A stretch of DNA of 64,000 nt from CAWGJF01 sp963822905 (GTDB lineage Bacteria > Bacteroidota > Ignavibacteria > Ignavibacteriales > Ignavibacteriaceae), in NCBI GenBank assembly GCA_963822905.1, contig CAWGJF010000002.1:744001-808000 (forward strand), read 5' to 3'. Positions 43,686 to 52,893 of the stretch are shown in pieces. Every line of letters starts with the position of its first letter. Within the stretch, counting starts at the first letter, position 1. The notes under the pieces were generated by a model. The model searched no databases. It was not told where the DNA came from and was given only the letters and a program-made list of their open reading frames with translations. A program made the position numbers and the translations under genes.

Positions 43686-44933
43686 TTATTTTTCATAACG
43701 AGTAAACCAGATATCTCCAAAACTAAAACCAATATTAAATCTTACAAAATTTTCTAAGATTAAATCGGCGTTTTTTGTACCTCTTGTTGCATATTCAACA
43801 GCAAAATCAATTGAATTATTCTGACTTAATGGTAACGAAAATCCACCACTGACCGAATATTGATTCAAATTATTATTCCTTAAAGTATATTGTGACTGTT
43901 CATAACTTAAACCGAATCTCCATAGGATTTGTTCCCAGAATGTCATCCCTAATTTATATTCAGGTCTAAATTCAAAACCAACACTAACTCTTTGTGCATT
44001 TCTCAGATTTTGTTCGTTTATTGGAGTAAATTGAAAATCCTGCCAAGGTTGAAACGAATAATCAAGACTAAGTATATATTCATTACTTAGAGTTACTGCG
44101 GAACCAAACGTAAACCTGGACGGAATTTTCATTTTAGTTGTACCTTCTGCAACTGTGTCCAAAAAAGTATTTGATTTTGTAGTTAGTAATGAATCTGTAT
44201 TCATTTCAGGAATTAAGTTCATCGAGACTCCTATTCTCAAATTAGAGATTACATCATTTTTTATCAAACCTGACATATCCGGAGTTATAACACCAAGGGT
44301 CGTACCAATTCCTGTTGGTGAATAAATTAGTTTATATTCTGATGGATTCTGTGAATTATCCGGGAAAACTAATTGGGAATTATATTCTAAATTTCCAAAA
44401 TAGTAATCAAAAGAGGCTCCTAAAATTAAATCAAAAGGTAATTTATATGATGTACCTATAAAAACCTTTGATAATCCACCCTCTCCTTTCAAATTCTGAA
44501 TATAATCACTTGAAATTATTGGATCATTCTGAATGAATTGTTGTACTGAATAGTGTAATCTACTGTATGGTATTAAGCCCATTGCGACTCCAATTCCATA
44601 AGTTTTTGAAACAGGAAATGCAAAAGTAAATCCTTTAAAATCACCCTGCCTGTAAATTCTGGAATCACTGTTTGTACTAAGCAACGATAAATTTATTTCA
44701 TAACTAAATTCAATCCTTGTACTTCCAAGTGATGCCCATGAGGCTGGATTTGTAATACTTACAAAATCTCTGTTCAACAATGCTGAGCCGGATTGCCCCA
44801 TACTTAAAGAACGTGCAGAATAAGTATATAACATATCACCTATTCCGTAACGAGTATATGGGGAAATATTCTGTGGAAAAACTTCACTTATTAATAAAGC
44901 CGAAAGAATAAGGATAAAAGATGTGTATTTCAT
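43686..44933 (-). CDS. Outer-membrane beta-barrel protein, FadL/PorV-like architecture
   Basis: 415 residues, signal peptide ending near VFPQ. The sequence begins NISPYTRYGIGDMLYTYSARSLSMGQSGSAL, a hallmark of Bacteroidota long-barrel transporters in which an N-terminal hatch comes before the strands, and ends in FNIGFSFGDIWFTRYEK. Alternating strands fill the rest. It lies three bases after a lipoprotein gene in the same direction, so the two may form a surface complex. The transported ligand is unknown. Confidence 0.82.
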   Translation of the reverse strand: MKYTSFILILSALLISEVFPQNISPYTRYGIGDMLYTYSARSLSMGQSGSALLNRDFVSITNPASWASLGSTRIEFSYEINLSLLSTNSDSRIYRQGDFKGFTFAFPVSKTYGIGVAMGLIPYSRLHYSVQQFIQNDPIISSDYIQNLKGEGGLSKVFIGTSYKLPFDLILGASFDYYFGNLEYNSQLVFPDNSQNPSEYKLIYSPTGIGTTLGVITPDMSGLIKNDVISNLRIGVSMNLIPEMNTDSLLTTKSNTFLDTVAEGTTKMKIPSRFTFGSAVTLSNEYILSLDYSFQPWQDFQFTPINEQNLRNAQRVSVGFEFRPEYKLGMTFWEQILWRFGLSYEQSQYTLRNNNLNQYSVSGGFSLPLSQNNSIDFAVEYATRGTKNADLILENFVRFNIGFSFGDIWFTRYEK

Positions 44934-44936
44934 AGA

Positions 44937-46112
44937 TTATTTTTTAACTGAATATACTATTTTAATTCTTGGACGTACGCTAATAACAGGAGCATTACTT
45001 CCTTTTAAAGCAAATAACTCCAGGCCTTCAAACTGATTCCCGGGACGAATGATTATTCCTTTATTGTTTTCTCTAAATGCCCATTCACGTACATAGGAGG
45101 AAATATCGCCACTAAATTTACCTTCTGAATAAGAAAGAGTTAATTCACTTGAACTTTCAATTGTCATATCAGTACTATCTTTTACAAAATAAACTTTTAA
45201 ACTATTATTAAATGATGAGCCGGATTTGCTTACTAAAGTGTCTTCTGTAAAAATCAATTCAGCACTGTTAATAACAGTTCCCTTTGGGAATGATGAAAAA
45301 TCGAAAGCGATAAATGCATTCACTGATATTCCGGACTGAACAGCAATTTCATCAGAGGGAATTACTGGCAAGTCACCGTTGACAAGTGAATTATCTGCAA
45401 TAATGATTGCTTTAATTGTATCCGTATATGAGCCATTTTTTTGAATCACAACCTCGAGGTCAGCTGGAGTTGTTGATAAACTAGTGTAAGCATCAAAACC
45501 TAATATTTTCCCGGATGAAGCATCCGGAGTTAAGTACATACCGTAATTCGGATCGTTCGAATTATCTGCAGAGTACTTCAACCAGGTTTTTATTACATCT
45601 GTATCTAAATTAAAATAATAAGTCGTATCAGTGATGCCTGGATTTGAAGAAATATCAGTACTCCCATATTCAAAATTTTCAAGACTATCAATTGTAAAAT
45701 TAAACGGGGACCAGTATGAATTCACTTTATGAACAGAAAAATTAAAACTTGCAGATGAATCACCAAATTGATATTCTCTTGTAAGTGTAACCTTAGCATC
45801 AACCACATTTATGCTATCATCTAAGATATCTTGTTTTAACGAATCCGAAAATGAAAATAAAAAGCGAATCAGGCTGGAAGCTTCGATATCACCGGATTTG
45901 CCGATTAGTATTTTTGCTGATGCACCTAAAGGAATGACTTTCCTAAAGTATGTTGAATACTGCGAAACTGAATCTACACTTGTATCGAAATTCTTTAAAA
46001 TCAAATTTTCAGAAGAAACCAGGTCTGAACCAATTGAGGAAGGTCCATCGTTACAAGAAATGAATACGATGCTTATTAACATTATAAAAAAAATAAGAAT
46101 GATTATTTTCAC
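44937..46112 (-). CDS. Lipoprotein with DNRLRE/DUF4270-like beta domains
   Basis: 391 residues, with a lipoprotein signal sequence (IILIFFIMLISIVFISCNDGPSS). The mature part has two similar beta-rich segments of about 170 residues, each with the pattern 'conserved beta strand, disulfide-poor, terminal RxxxxI' seen in surface adhesion modules: ASSLIRFLFSFSDSLKQ...VVDAKVTLTREYQ and AFIAFDFSSFPKGTVINSAELIFTEDT (quoted in parts). It resembles DUF4270/DNRLRE-type proteins of Bacteroidota. It lies three bases before the barrel gene and three after gmhB. Confidence 0.72.
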   Translation of the reverse strand: MKIIILIFFIMLISIVFISCNDGPSSIGSDLVSSENLILKNFDTSVDSVSQYSTYFRKVIPLGASAKILIGKSGDIEASSLIRFLFSFSDSLKQDILDDSINVVDAKVTLTREYQFGDSSASFNFSVHKVNSYWSPFNFTIDSLENFEYGSTDISSNPGITDTTYYFNLDTDVIKTWLKYSADNSNDPNYGMYLTPDASSGKILGFDAYTSLSTTPADLEVVIQKNGSYTDTIKAIIIADNSLVNGDLPVIPSDEIAVQSGISVNAFIAFDFSSFPKGTVINSAELIFTEDTLVSKSGSSFNNSLKVYFVKDSTDMTIESSSELTLSYSEGKFSGDISSYVREWAFRENNKGIIIRPGNQFEGLELFALKGSNAPVISVRPRIKIVYSVKK

Positions 46113-46115
46113 TAT

Positions 46116-46685
46116 CTATACTCCGGGAAACTGTTGTATTATGTAATTACCTGCATCCAAAATATTTTCGGCAACAAAGCTTGGCATTTTATTTTCCTTT
46201 TGCAAGATAGAAAGCGCCTCCTTACCATACCCGGTTTTGACAAGTATTGTCATTAAGCCAGAATTAAATCCACATTCAATATCTGAAACTGAATCACCAA
46301 TAAAAAAAGATTTACTTAAATCAACATTAAATTCTTTAGAAGCCAAAAATACTAAATCAGGAGAAGGTTTTCTGCATTTGCATTCTTCTTCAGAACTAAA
46401 ATCAGGGTGAGACGGGCAATAATAAAAAGCATCTATCTGAACTTTATAATCTTTTAAAAATTCATTTATTCTTAAATTAACTTTTTTAACAGAAGATTCG
46501 GTAAGTATTCCCCTTGATATGCCGGACTGATTTGAGATAACAATTAACTTAAAACCAGATTTCTTTAATCGGAAAAGAGCCTCTTCAGTTCCAGGAAACA
46601 ATTTTACATCATCCGGATTACCAATATAACCGGGGTCTTCATTCAAGGTACCATCCCGATCAAGAAATACTGCTTTCGAAGGCAT
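46116..46685 (-). CDS. gmhB: D-glycero-beta-D-manno-heptose 1,7-bisphosphate 7-phosphatase (HAD-IIIA)
   Basis: 189 residues. HAD motif I FLDRDGTLNEDPGYIG, motif II VISNQSGISRG, a zinc-binding loop (YCPSHPDFSSEEECKCRKPSPD with Cys, His, Cys, Cys), and motif IV FFIGDSVSDIECG. This zinc loop is the mark of GmhB, which makes ADP-heptose precursors for lipopolysaccharide. No other heptose genes are nearby. Its ATG overlaps the glgA stop by one base (TAATG), so translation is coupled. Confidence 0.9.
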   Translation of the reverse strand: MPSKAVFLDRDGTLNEDPGYIGNPDDVKLFPGTEEALFRLKKSGFKLIVISNQSGISRGILTESSVKKVNLRINEFLKDYKVQIDAFYYCPSHPDFSSEEECKCRKPSPDLVFLASKEFNVDLSKSFFIGDSVSDIECGFNSGLMTILVKTGYGKEALSILQKENKMPSFVAENILDAGNYIIQQFPGV

Positions 46686-48179
46686 TAATTATTCGAAAGT
46701 ATAGTTTTATAAAGATCAAGATATTTTTTTGCAGAAGAATTCCAGCTAAAATCGGATTTCATTCCGTTACGAACAATATTCATCCATTGTTGTTTATTCT
46801 TATAAACCTTTATTGCTCTTTTTATCTCAGCAATAAAATCAGTGGATGTATAGTTTTTAAAAACAAAGCCGTTTCCATTTCCTGATTTTTCATCATACTT
46901 CTTTACTGTATCTGCTAAACCACCGGTTTCTCTTACAATTGGAACAGTACCATATTTAAGACTGTACATCTGATTCAGACCACAAGGCTCATACCTAGAA
47001 GGCATAAGAAAAATATCAGAACCACCTTCAATTAAATGTGCAAGGTCATCATTAAAGCCAAGATAGCAAGCAAACTTATCCTTATACTGATGACTCATCT
47101 TATCAAAGAATGTATGGAATTTTTTATCGCCAGTTCCAAGCAAAATCATCTGTACGTCCAGTTTCATAAATTGGGGAAATATTTTTTGTACTAAATCCAA
47201 TCCTTTTGAGTCATATAACCTTGAAATTAATCCGAACACCGGAACATCATCTTTATACTCAAATCCGAATTTTTCTGTCAACGCTTGTTTATTTACTGAT
47301 TTCTGGTCGACATTCTTTATAGTATATTTTTTGGGAAGATGTTTATCTTTCTCAGGGTTCCAGACTTTTGTATCTATTCCATTAATTATTCCGTACAAAT
47401 CATTCTTCCTTTTTGAAAGAACTTCTTTTAAACCTGCTCCAAGTTTATCATCGGTTCTGATTTCATTTGCATATGTTTCACTAACAGTATTGATTACATC
47501 AGCATACATCAAACCGCTTTTCATAAAATTTATTTTTTTCTTATGAAGAATTCCATCTGGAGAATTTAATTCTTCCGGCAGAAGTGTTTTCTTAAAATGC
47601 GATTTTGGAAATTCACCCTGGTATGCAAGGTTATGAATTGTGAATAATGTTTTAAACTTGTCAAAATTTTCTTCATTCTGATAAACGTTTTTTAAGTAAG
47701 CAGGAATTAATCCGCATTGCCAGTCATTGCAATGGATTATATCAGGAATCCATCCAAGTTTTATTATTAACTCAAATACTGATTTGCTGAGTAAAATAAA
47801 CCGTTCATCGTTATCCGGGTAGGATTCACCAGTCATTGGATCAACATATAGACTATTTCTGCTGCCAAAATATTCCTGGTTATCAAGAAAATAAATTTGA
47901 ACACGAACTTTTTGACCTGGCAGAAAACAAGACTTTATAGAAAATGTTACATCTTTATCACCAATTTTGATTTGGATATCTTTAAGACGAACTACTTCAT
48001 GTACTTTTAAACTTCCTGTCATCAACAGCTCCATATTTTGGAACAACAATTCTTACTTCATGTCCTAATTCAGCAAGCATTTGGGGAAGCGCTGCAGAAA
48101 CATCTGCCAGACCACCTGTTTTTACAAATGGAACAACTTCAGATGTTACAAATAAGATTTTAAATTTTTTTGATGCCAT
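46685..48179 (-). pseudogene. glgA: Glycogen synthase (ADP-glucose type), split by a one-base frameshift
   Basis: Retaining GT5 enzyme that extends glycogen. The N-terminal 60 codons (MASKKFKILFVTSEVVPFVK, TGGLADVSAALPQMLAELGHE) hold the ADP-glucose-binding KTGGLADV at residues 20-27. They run out of frame at 48005-48008, and everything from KVHEVVRLKDIQI on is in the next frame, including HNLAYQGEFP, the GIDTKVWNP segment and ALIEGGSDIFLMPSRYEPCGLNQMYSLKYGTVPIVRETGGLADT (in parts). Removing one T from the four-base run restores a 497-residue protein of normal length. gmhB follows directly. Confidence 0.88.
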
Positions 48180-48377
48180 AGTTTTGATTTTTTTTGAAGG
48201 AATATGGTAAATTTACTAAATAACACGCTCTTTTCCCAAAATCGCAGCATTTATAATTGTTGATCACTTTTATTGCCAGATTTATCTCAATTCAGATATA
48301 TTCTAAAATAACCTTTAACAAATTGAGTAAATATTTTATATTTCAAATCGAAATCTTCAAATAATATAAATCCAGAT

Positions 48378-48938
48378 ATGAAATCTTTATTTAGTGTATT
48401 TTTAGTTTTTGCACTAATTGTAATCTCGGGATGTAGTGCATCAACTGGCACAAGATACGATGAGGGGGAATCTTCGGCAAAAAATGATAAAAGTAAAAAA
48501 GAAGTTGAAGAAAATGTTAAAAACGAAGCTGTAAATACTAATAATATTGTCGAAGATTTTGACATAACTCCTTTTAAATCACGCATTAAAGTTGATATCC
48601 AAAATAATTCCCCAGGATTTGTTCCACCTGATGTTTGGTATGGATATGAGAATGAAAATGTAAATAAATCAAAAAATATTATAGGAACCACCGACGGCTA
48701 TCGTGTGCAGGTTATTTCAACTGATAATCTTGAAAAAGCAAATAACGTTCGTTCAGAAATTTATTTAAATACACAAAACAAAGAGGTTTATATTAATTTT
48801 GAACCACCTTTTTATAAAGTTAAAGTAGGTGATTTTACAGATCGCGAAGATGCTGACAACCTTAAGTTTAAATTAAATCAGTTAGGCTATTCGGAAGCAA
48901 GAGTAGTTCAGGAAACTATAAATTTATTTTCTGAGTGA
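48378..48938 (+). CDS. SPOR-domain lipoprotein
   Basis: 186 residues. Lipoprotein signal MKSLFSVFLVFALIVISGCSAST with a good lipobox. The middle is acidic and low in complexity (ESSAKNDKSKKEVEENVKNE). The C-terminal 75 residues are a SPOR domain (GYRVQVISTDNLEKANNVRSEIY, FYKVKVGDFTDREDADNLKFKL), which binds denuded glycan strands at the division septum. Its TGA stop overlaps the GTG start of hutI (GTGA), so the two are translationally coupled even though the functions seem unrelated. It diverges from glgA. Confidence 0.9.
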   Translation: MKSLFSVFLVFALIVISGCSASTGTRYDEGESSAKNDKSKKEVEENVKNEAVNTNNIVEDFDITPFKSRIKVDIQNNSPGFVPPDVWYGYENENVNKSKNIIGTTDGYRVQVISTDNLEKANNVRSEIYLNTQNKEVYINFEPPFYKVKVGDFTDREDADNLKFKLNQLGYSEARVVQETINLFSE

Positions 48939-50179
48939 AAAAAATAATTTTTAACCCCGCTTGCATTATTACTGTAAATACAAATGGTAAAAACCTAAAA
49001 ACCGGTAAAGAACAAGGAAACGTTTCTCCCCTATTTGATCACTCAATAGTTATAGAAAACGGAACTATTAAAGATTTTATCCCAAATTCTTCATTTGTTC
49101 ATAAGTCTGATTTTGAAATAATAGATGTTCCTGGAAAAACTATTCTTCCTGGTTTGGTGGAATGCCATACACATACTGCTTTTGCGGGTTCAAGAGCAAA
49201 TGAGTTTAAAGAGAAAATATCTGGAGTTGGTTATGAAGAAATTGCGAAAAGAGGTGGCGGGATTAATTCTACAGTTCAGGCAGTCAGGAATTCATCTTTT
49301 GAAGAACTTGTAAATTTGATTAAACCACGCATAGATAATTTTATTTCACAAGGAATTACCACCCTCGAAATAAAAAGTGGTTATGGATTGAATTTTGAAA
49401 ATGAAATTAAATTATTACAAGTAATAAGTTTCTTAAATGAAATTTATCCTATTGATATTATTCCTACCTTTTTAGGTGCTCATACATTTCCAAACGAATT
49501 TAAAAATGATCGGAAGACATATCTTAATTTAATTACTGAAAAAATGCTCCCTTACATTTCTGAACAAAGGTTAGCATTATTTTGTGATGGATTTTGTGAA
49601 AATACTGCATTCACTGCTGAAGAAATTGATTTAGTTTTCACCAGTGCATCAAATCTTGGTTTGAAACTAAAACTGCACACCGAACAATTTAACAATATTG
49701 GCGGATTGGATGTTGCTTTAAAACACAAGGCAACTTCAGTAGATCATCTTGAGGTTTTAAAGAAAGAGGATATAAGTAAATTAAAAAACTCAGATACAAC
49801 TGCTGTACTTTTGCCCGGAGTTTCATTTTTTCTTAACTACGATTATGCTCCTGCAAGAGGACTAATTGAGAATAATATTCCGGTTGCTATTGCAACTGAT
49901 TATAACCCGGGGTCTTCACATATTTCTTCACTCTTTTTAATAATGAGTCTTGCTGCTTTAAAAATGCAGATGACAATTGAAGAAATAATTTCTGCGGGGA
50001 CAATAAACGCTGCAAAAGCATTAGGTATAGAAAAAGAAATTGGAAGTATTGAGATTGGGAAAAAAGCTGATTTTGCTGTATTCAATACATCTGATTATGC
50101 CGACATCATCTATTCAATCGGAAATAATCTAAATGGTATGACAATTAAAAAAGGAAATATTGTTTACAAGTGTTCCTGA
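48935..50179 (+). CDS. hutI: Imidazolonepropionase
   Basis: 414 residues. Third step of histidine breakdown: hydrolysis of imidazolone-propionate to N-formimino-glutamate. Metal-binding His78 and His80 in ECHTHTAFAGSRANEF, the GGGINSTVQAVR substrate loop, EIKSGYGLNFE, TFLGAHTFPNEF, LHTEQFNN and TDYNPGSSHISS are all present. The start is GTG, overlapping the SPOR lipoprotein stop. No hutH, hutU or hutG is in the window, so the rest of the pathway must be elsewhere. Confidence 0.95.
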   Translation: MKKIIFNPACIITVNTNGKNLKTGKEQGNVSPLFDHSIVIENGTIKDFIPNSSFVHKSDFEIIDVPGKTILPGLVECHTHTAFAGSRANEFKEKISGVGYEEIAKRGGGINSTVQAVRNSSFEELVNLIKPRIDNFISQGITTLEIKSGYGLNFENEIKLLQVISFLNEIYPIDIIPTFLGAHTFPNEFKNDRKTYLNLITEKMLPYISEQRLALFCDGFCENTAFTAEEIDLVFTSASNLGLKLKLHTEQFNNIGGLDVALKHKATSVDHLEVLKKEDISKLKNSDTTAVLLPGVSFFLNYDYAPARGLIENNIPVAIATDYNPGSSHISSLFLIMSLAALKMQMTIEEIISAGTINAAKALGIEKEIGSIEIGKKADFAVFNTSDYADIIYSIGNNLNGMTIKKGNIVYKCS

Positions 50180-50185
50180 TTTTTT

Positions 50186-51859
50186 TTATTCTGTCTTAAA
50201 AACTATATCAGTTACTTCCCATCGTGGTCTTAAATTTAACGAGTCGGAATAAAAGTAAAACTGTTCCGAATATTTAATTGGTTGTGGCCACCCATAATCA
50301 TACTTGCTGTTATTGTTTTCATCATAATAAAGCCACAGCCTGTAAACTCCGGGCAGAATACTTTTGAACACAAATTCTTCGTTATTCATTTTGAGTTGAT
50401 AAACTCTCTTTTCCTTCTCATCATTTTGAAGTACAAGTATCGTATTTTTAGCTGAATTGTAATTTAATAATTTACCACTTACACCGGTTAAATCCAGATT
50501 GCTTGTCGTCTTAAAATTCAGGATAAAGACAGAATCGAGACTATTTCCGGATAGGTCTTTAAAATAATTCTGATTTATTTCTATTCTAAAATTCTTGTCC
50601 TGTTTTAGATCACCTTTTGGAATTATCAGCAAAGTAGCATCATCTTCCGTTTGGGAATCAAAAAATACCCGGTTTCCAAGTGTATCTGTAAATTCAATTC
50701 CTTTTTCTGTTCCTGTGATATTAAAATAATCGTTAAAATAAATTTTAATCTGAGCATTCCTAAATCCGATTTCTCCATTATTTGCTGGAAGAGTTTTAAA
50801 TATCTCTGGTGAAGTAGTATCAATTCGATCACTCGCTGTAACTGGAACAAAATCAGGAGATTCTACATTCCCCGCTATATCTATTAATTTATTTGCTTTA
50901 AGGAATATTTCATCTTCAATCGGAATTTCATTATCAACAATCAAAACATATTCTTCTGGTTTCGTGTTCCCCATAAAAGAATATTTAATTTGATATGTTG
51001 AATTTGTAGTTGAGTCTAACAATTCATAATTATTAGCCATTGTTGAAACTGAATCTAATATTTCAGAGAAGGTTACAAGGATGTGATTTCTATCAGTCAT
51101 CAAACCTTTAAACAAACGTGGAGCAACCGTATCGGTTTTACTGATTTTAAAATTCAGATTTGTAAAAATTGTATCAGGATCAATTAAAGAAATATCCTGG
51201 CTAGGCATACCTATTTCATCATTATCAAAATCATAAAGTAAATCTTTGTATTTATCCCTGACTGCAAAAACTCTGTAAGCAGAAGAAGCCAATCCCTGAA
51301 GTTTGAAAGTTCCGTCTTTCCCGGTTTGAGTAATATAATCTGGCTTATGATTTAGAAGAGAATCATTTTCATTTATAAGTTTATATGCAAAGATAAAAAT
51401 ACCATCTTTCGCTTTGTCAAAAACACTTCCAGAAATAATTTTTTTATCAATTTTCTCTCCCGTTGAAAATGCAAATGAATAAGCCGATGCCATACGGTTA
51501 TTATTATTTAAATCCACAACATCAGTTCCAATCGTTATTGTATAAGTAACATCTTTTTTTAATCCTTCAGGAAATGTTACTCTCACAGATTTCCCGCTCC
51601 AGCTAAAATCTAATGCTTCTTCAACAACCGGCGAAATAAAAACTGCATCGTGAACAGATCTTTTATCAACATATTCTGAAAATTCTAATTCAAAATAATC
51701 TTCATCAAAGTTCACGGAATTTGGTTCGGGATAGGTTGAAATAATTTCTGGCGGAATTTTATCAACTTCCCCACCGGATGGCGGCAGTTGATTTGCGCAA
51801 TCCTGAATTATTAAAAGTGCTAACTGAATTAGAAATGTTATTTTGAAGATTTTCTTGAT
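50186..51859 (-). CDS. Ig-like (SbsA-type) domain lipoprotein; probable ATC start
   Basis: 557 residues if it starts at 51859. An Ig-like/Bacterial-Ig SbsA domain (residues about 35-140: IPPEIISTYPEPNSVNFDEDYFELEFSEYVD in parts, then FSWSGKSVRVTFP, TYTITIGTDVVDLNNNN) is followed by a carboxypeptidase-regulatory-like beta domain, a second SbsA-like domain and a C-terminal domain. Upstream of the first GTG (51715) the same frame encodes KKIFKITFLIQLALLIIQDC, a lipoprotein-type signal sequence, preceded by ATC with AGGAG nine bases before it. The frame has no ATG, GTG or TTG between its upstream stop and 51715. Its start overlaps the end of mltG by 22 bases. Confidence 0.75.
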   Translation of the reverse strand: MKKIFKITFLIQLALLIIQDCANQLPPSGGEVDKIPPEIISTYPEPNSVNFDEDYFELEFSEYVDKRSVHDAVFISPVVEEALDFSWSGKSVRVTFPEGLKKDVTYTITIGTDVVDLNNNNRMASAYSFAFSTGEKIDKKIISGSVFDKAKDGIFIFAYKLINENDSLLNHKPDYITQTGKDGTFKLQGLASSAYRVFAVRDKYKDLLYDFDNDEIGMPSQDISLIDPDTIFTNLNFKISKTDTVAPRLFKGLMTDRNHILVTFSEILDSVSTMANNYELLDSTTNSTYQIKYSFMGNTKPEEYVLIVDNEIPIEDEIFLKANKLIDIAGNVESPDFVPVTASDRIDTTSPEIFKTLPANNGEIGFRNAQIKIYFNDYFNITGTEKGIEFTDTLGNRVFFDSQTEDDATLLIIPKGDLKQDKNFRIEINQNYFKDLSGNSLDSVFILNFKTTSNLDLTGVSGKLLNYNSAKNTILVLQNDEKEKRVYQLKMNNEEFVFKSILPGVYRLWLYYDENNNSKYDYGWPQPIKYSEQFYFYSDSLNLRPRWEVTDIVFKTE

Positions 51860-52875
51860 CGTACCATTCTCCTGTATTCTCTTACTTTATTGTTATGTTC
51901 ACGAAGACTTTTGCTGAAATTGTGACCACCTTTTCCATCAGCGACAAAATAAAGATAATTCGTATCTGCCGGATACAGCACTGCAAATATAGCACTTGCT
52001 CCCGGATTATTTATCGGTCCGGGAGGCAAACCGGCATATTTGTATGTGTTATAAGGTGATTCAATTTCAAGATCTTTGTAGAGAAGCCTTCTCCAACCTT
52101 CAGGTAAAAGATATTGAATAGTTGGATCAGCTTGCAATTTCATCCCCAATCTCAATCTATTCAGATAAACCGAGGCGATTGTGGGCATTTCCTCAACCTT
52201 ATCTGTCTCTCCTTTTACAATTGATGCAAGAGTTAAAACCTTGTGAATTGAAAAACCAATATCTTTTGCTCTTTCTTTTAAGCTATCGACAAAAAATTCT
52301 TTAAAAGAATCATAAAACATTTTAATAGCTTCTTCAGGCGAACTTCTTTCATAAATCTGGTATTCCTTTGGAAATAAATAACCCTGCATTGAAGTTTGAT
52401 TCAATCCTAATAATGAAATGAATTCTTTATTATTTGCAAGTTCTACGAATTTTGTTGAGTCAATAAAAACCCTGTCTTCCAGTTTCGATCCAAGCCATTT
52501 TATTGTTTGTCCATCTCTGATAGTTACACTTCTCGTAAAATCACATTTACCTGAAATAAACATATCAAGCAGATCAAGATAGCTCAACCCGTTAGGAATA
52601 TGATAACGAGCTGCACGAACTTTTTTTTCGGCACCATAAATAAATGCCGCAATTCTTAAATTATTTTCGCTGGGAATTATGCCAAGGTTGTACAATTTTA
52701 TTGAAACGGAAGTAAAAGGTTCACCTTTTTTAATTTCAAATTCGATTGGCTCTTTTAAAGTATAATAATTAGGTGTGAAAAAGGTAAAGTAGAAAAGAGT
52801 AAGCAGTCCTATAAAGACAGAAAGGACAACAATAAATTCCCAGCTCTTAAATAAATTTCTTAGATTTAATTGCAT
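51838..52875 (-). CDS. mltG: Endolytic murein transglycosylase MltG (YceG-like)
   Basis: 345 residues. Cuts nascent glycan strands in the periplasm and helps to set their length. One N-terminal membrane helix (about residues 14-33), a LysM-like region (FEIKKGEPFTSVSIKLYNLGII in parts) and the catalytic domain with the conserved Glu in ASIVKGETDKVEEMPTIASVYLNRLRLGMKLQADPTIQY (in parts: ASIVKGET, VYLNRLRLGMKLQADPT), then SPYNTYKYAGLPPGPINNPG. It lies 18 bases after tsaD's start side neighbour and before the Ig-like lipoprotein, which begins inside its last 22 bases. Confidence 0.95.
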   Translation of the reverse strand: MQLNLRNLFKSWEFIVVLSVFIGLLTLFYFTFFTPNYYTLKEPIEFEIKKGEPFTSVSIKLYNLGIIPSENNLRIAAFIYGAEKKVRAARYHIPNGLSYLDLLDMFISGKCDFTRSVTIRDGQTIKWLGSKLEDRVFIDSTKFVELANNKEFISLLGLNQTSMQGYLFPKEYQIYERSSPEEAIKMFYDSFKEFFVDSLKERAKDIGFSIHKVLTLASIVKGETDKVEEMPTIASVYLNRLRLGMKLQADPTIQYLLPEGWRRLLYKDLEIESPYNTYKYAGLPPGPINNPGASAIFAVLYPADTNYLYFVADGKGGHNFSKSLREHNNKVREYRRMVRSRKSSK

Positions 52876-52893
52876 TGATCAATAACTTAGAAA

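Noticed and set aside
48287..48691. Open frame of 134 codons on the minus strand opposite the SPOR lipoprotein
   Set aside because: The lipoprotein on the plus strand has a signal peptide and a SPOR domain; the antisense frame is rich in Ser/Leu/Phe as expected of a shadow.
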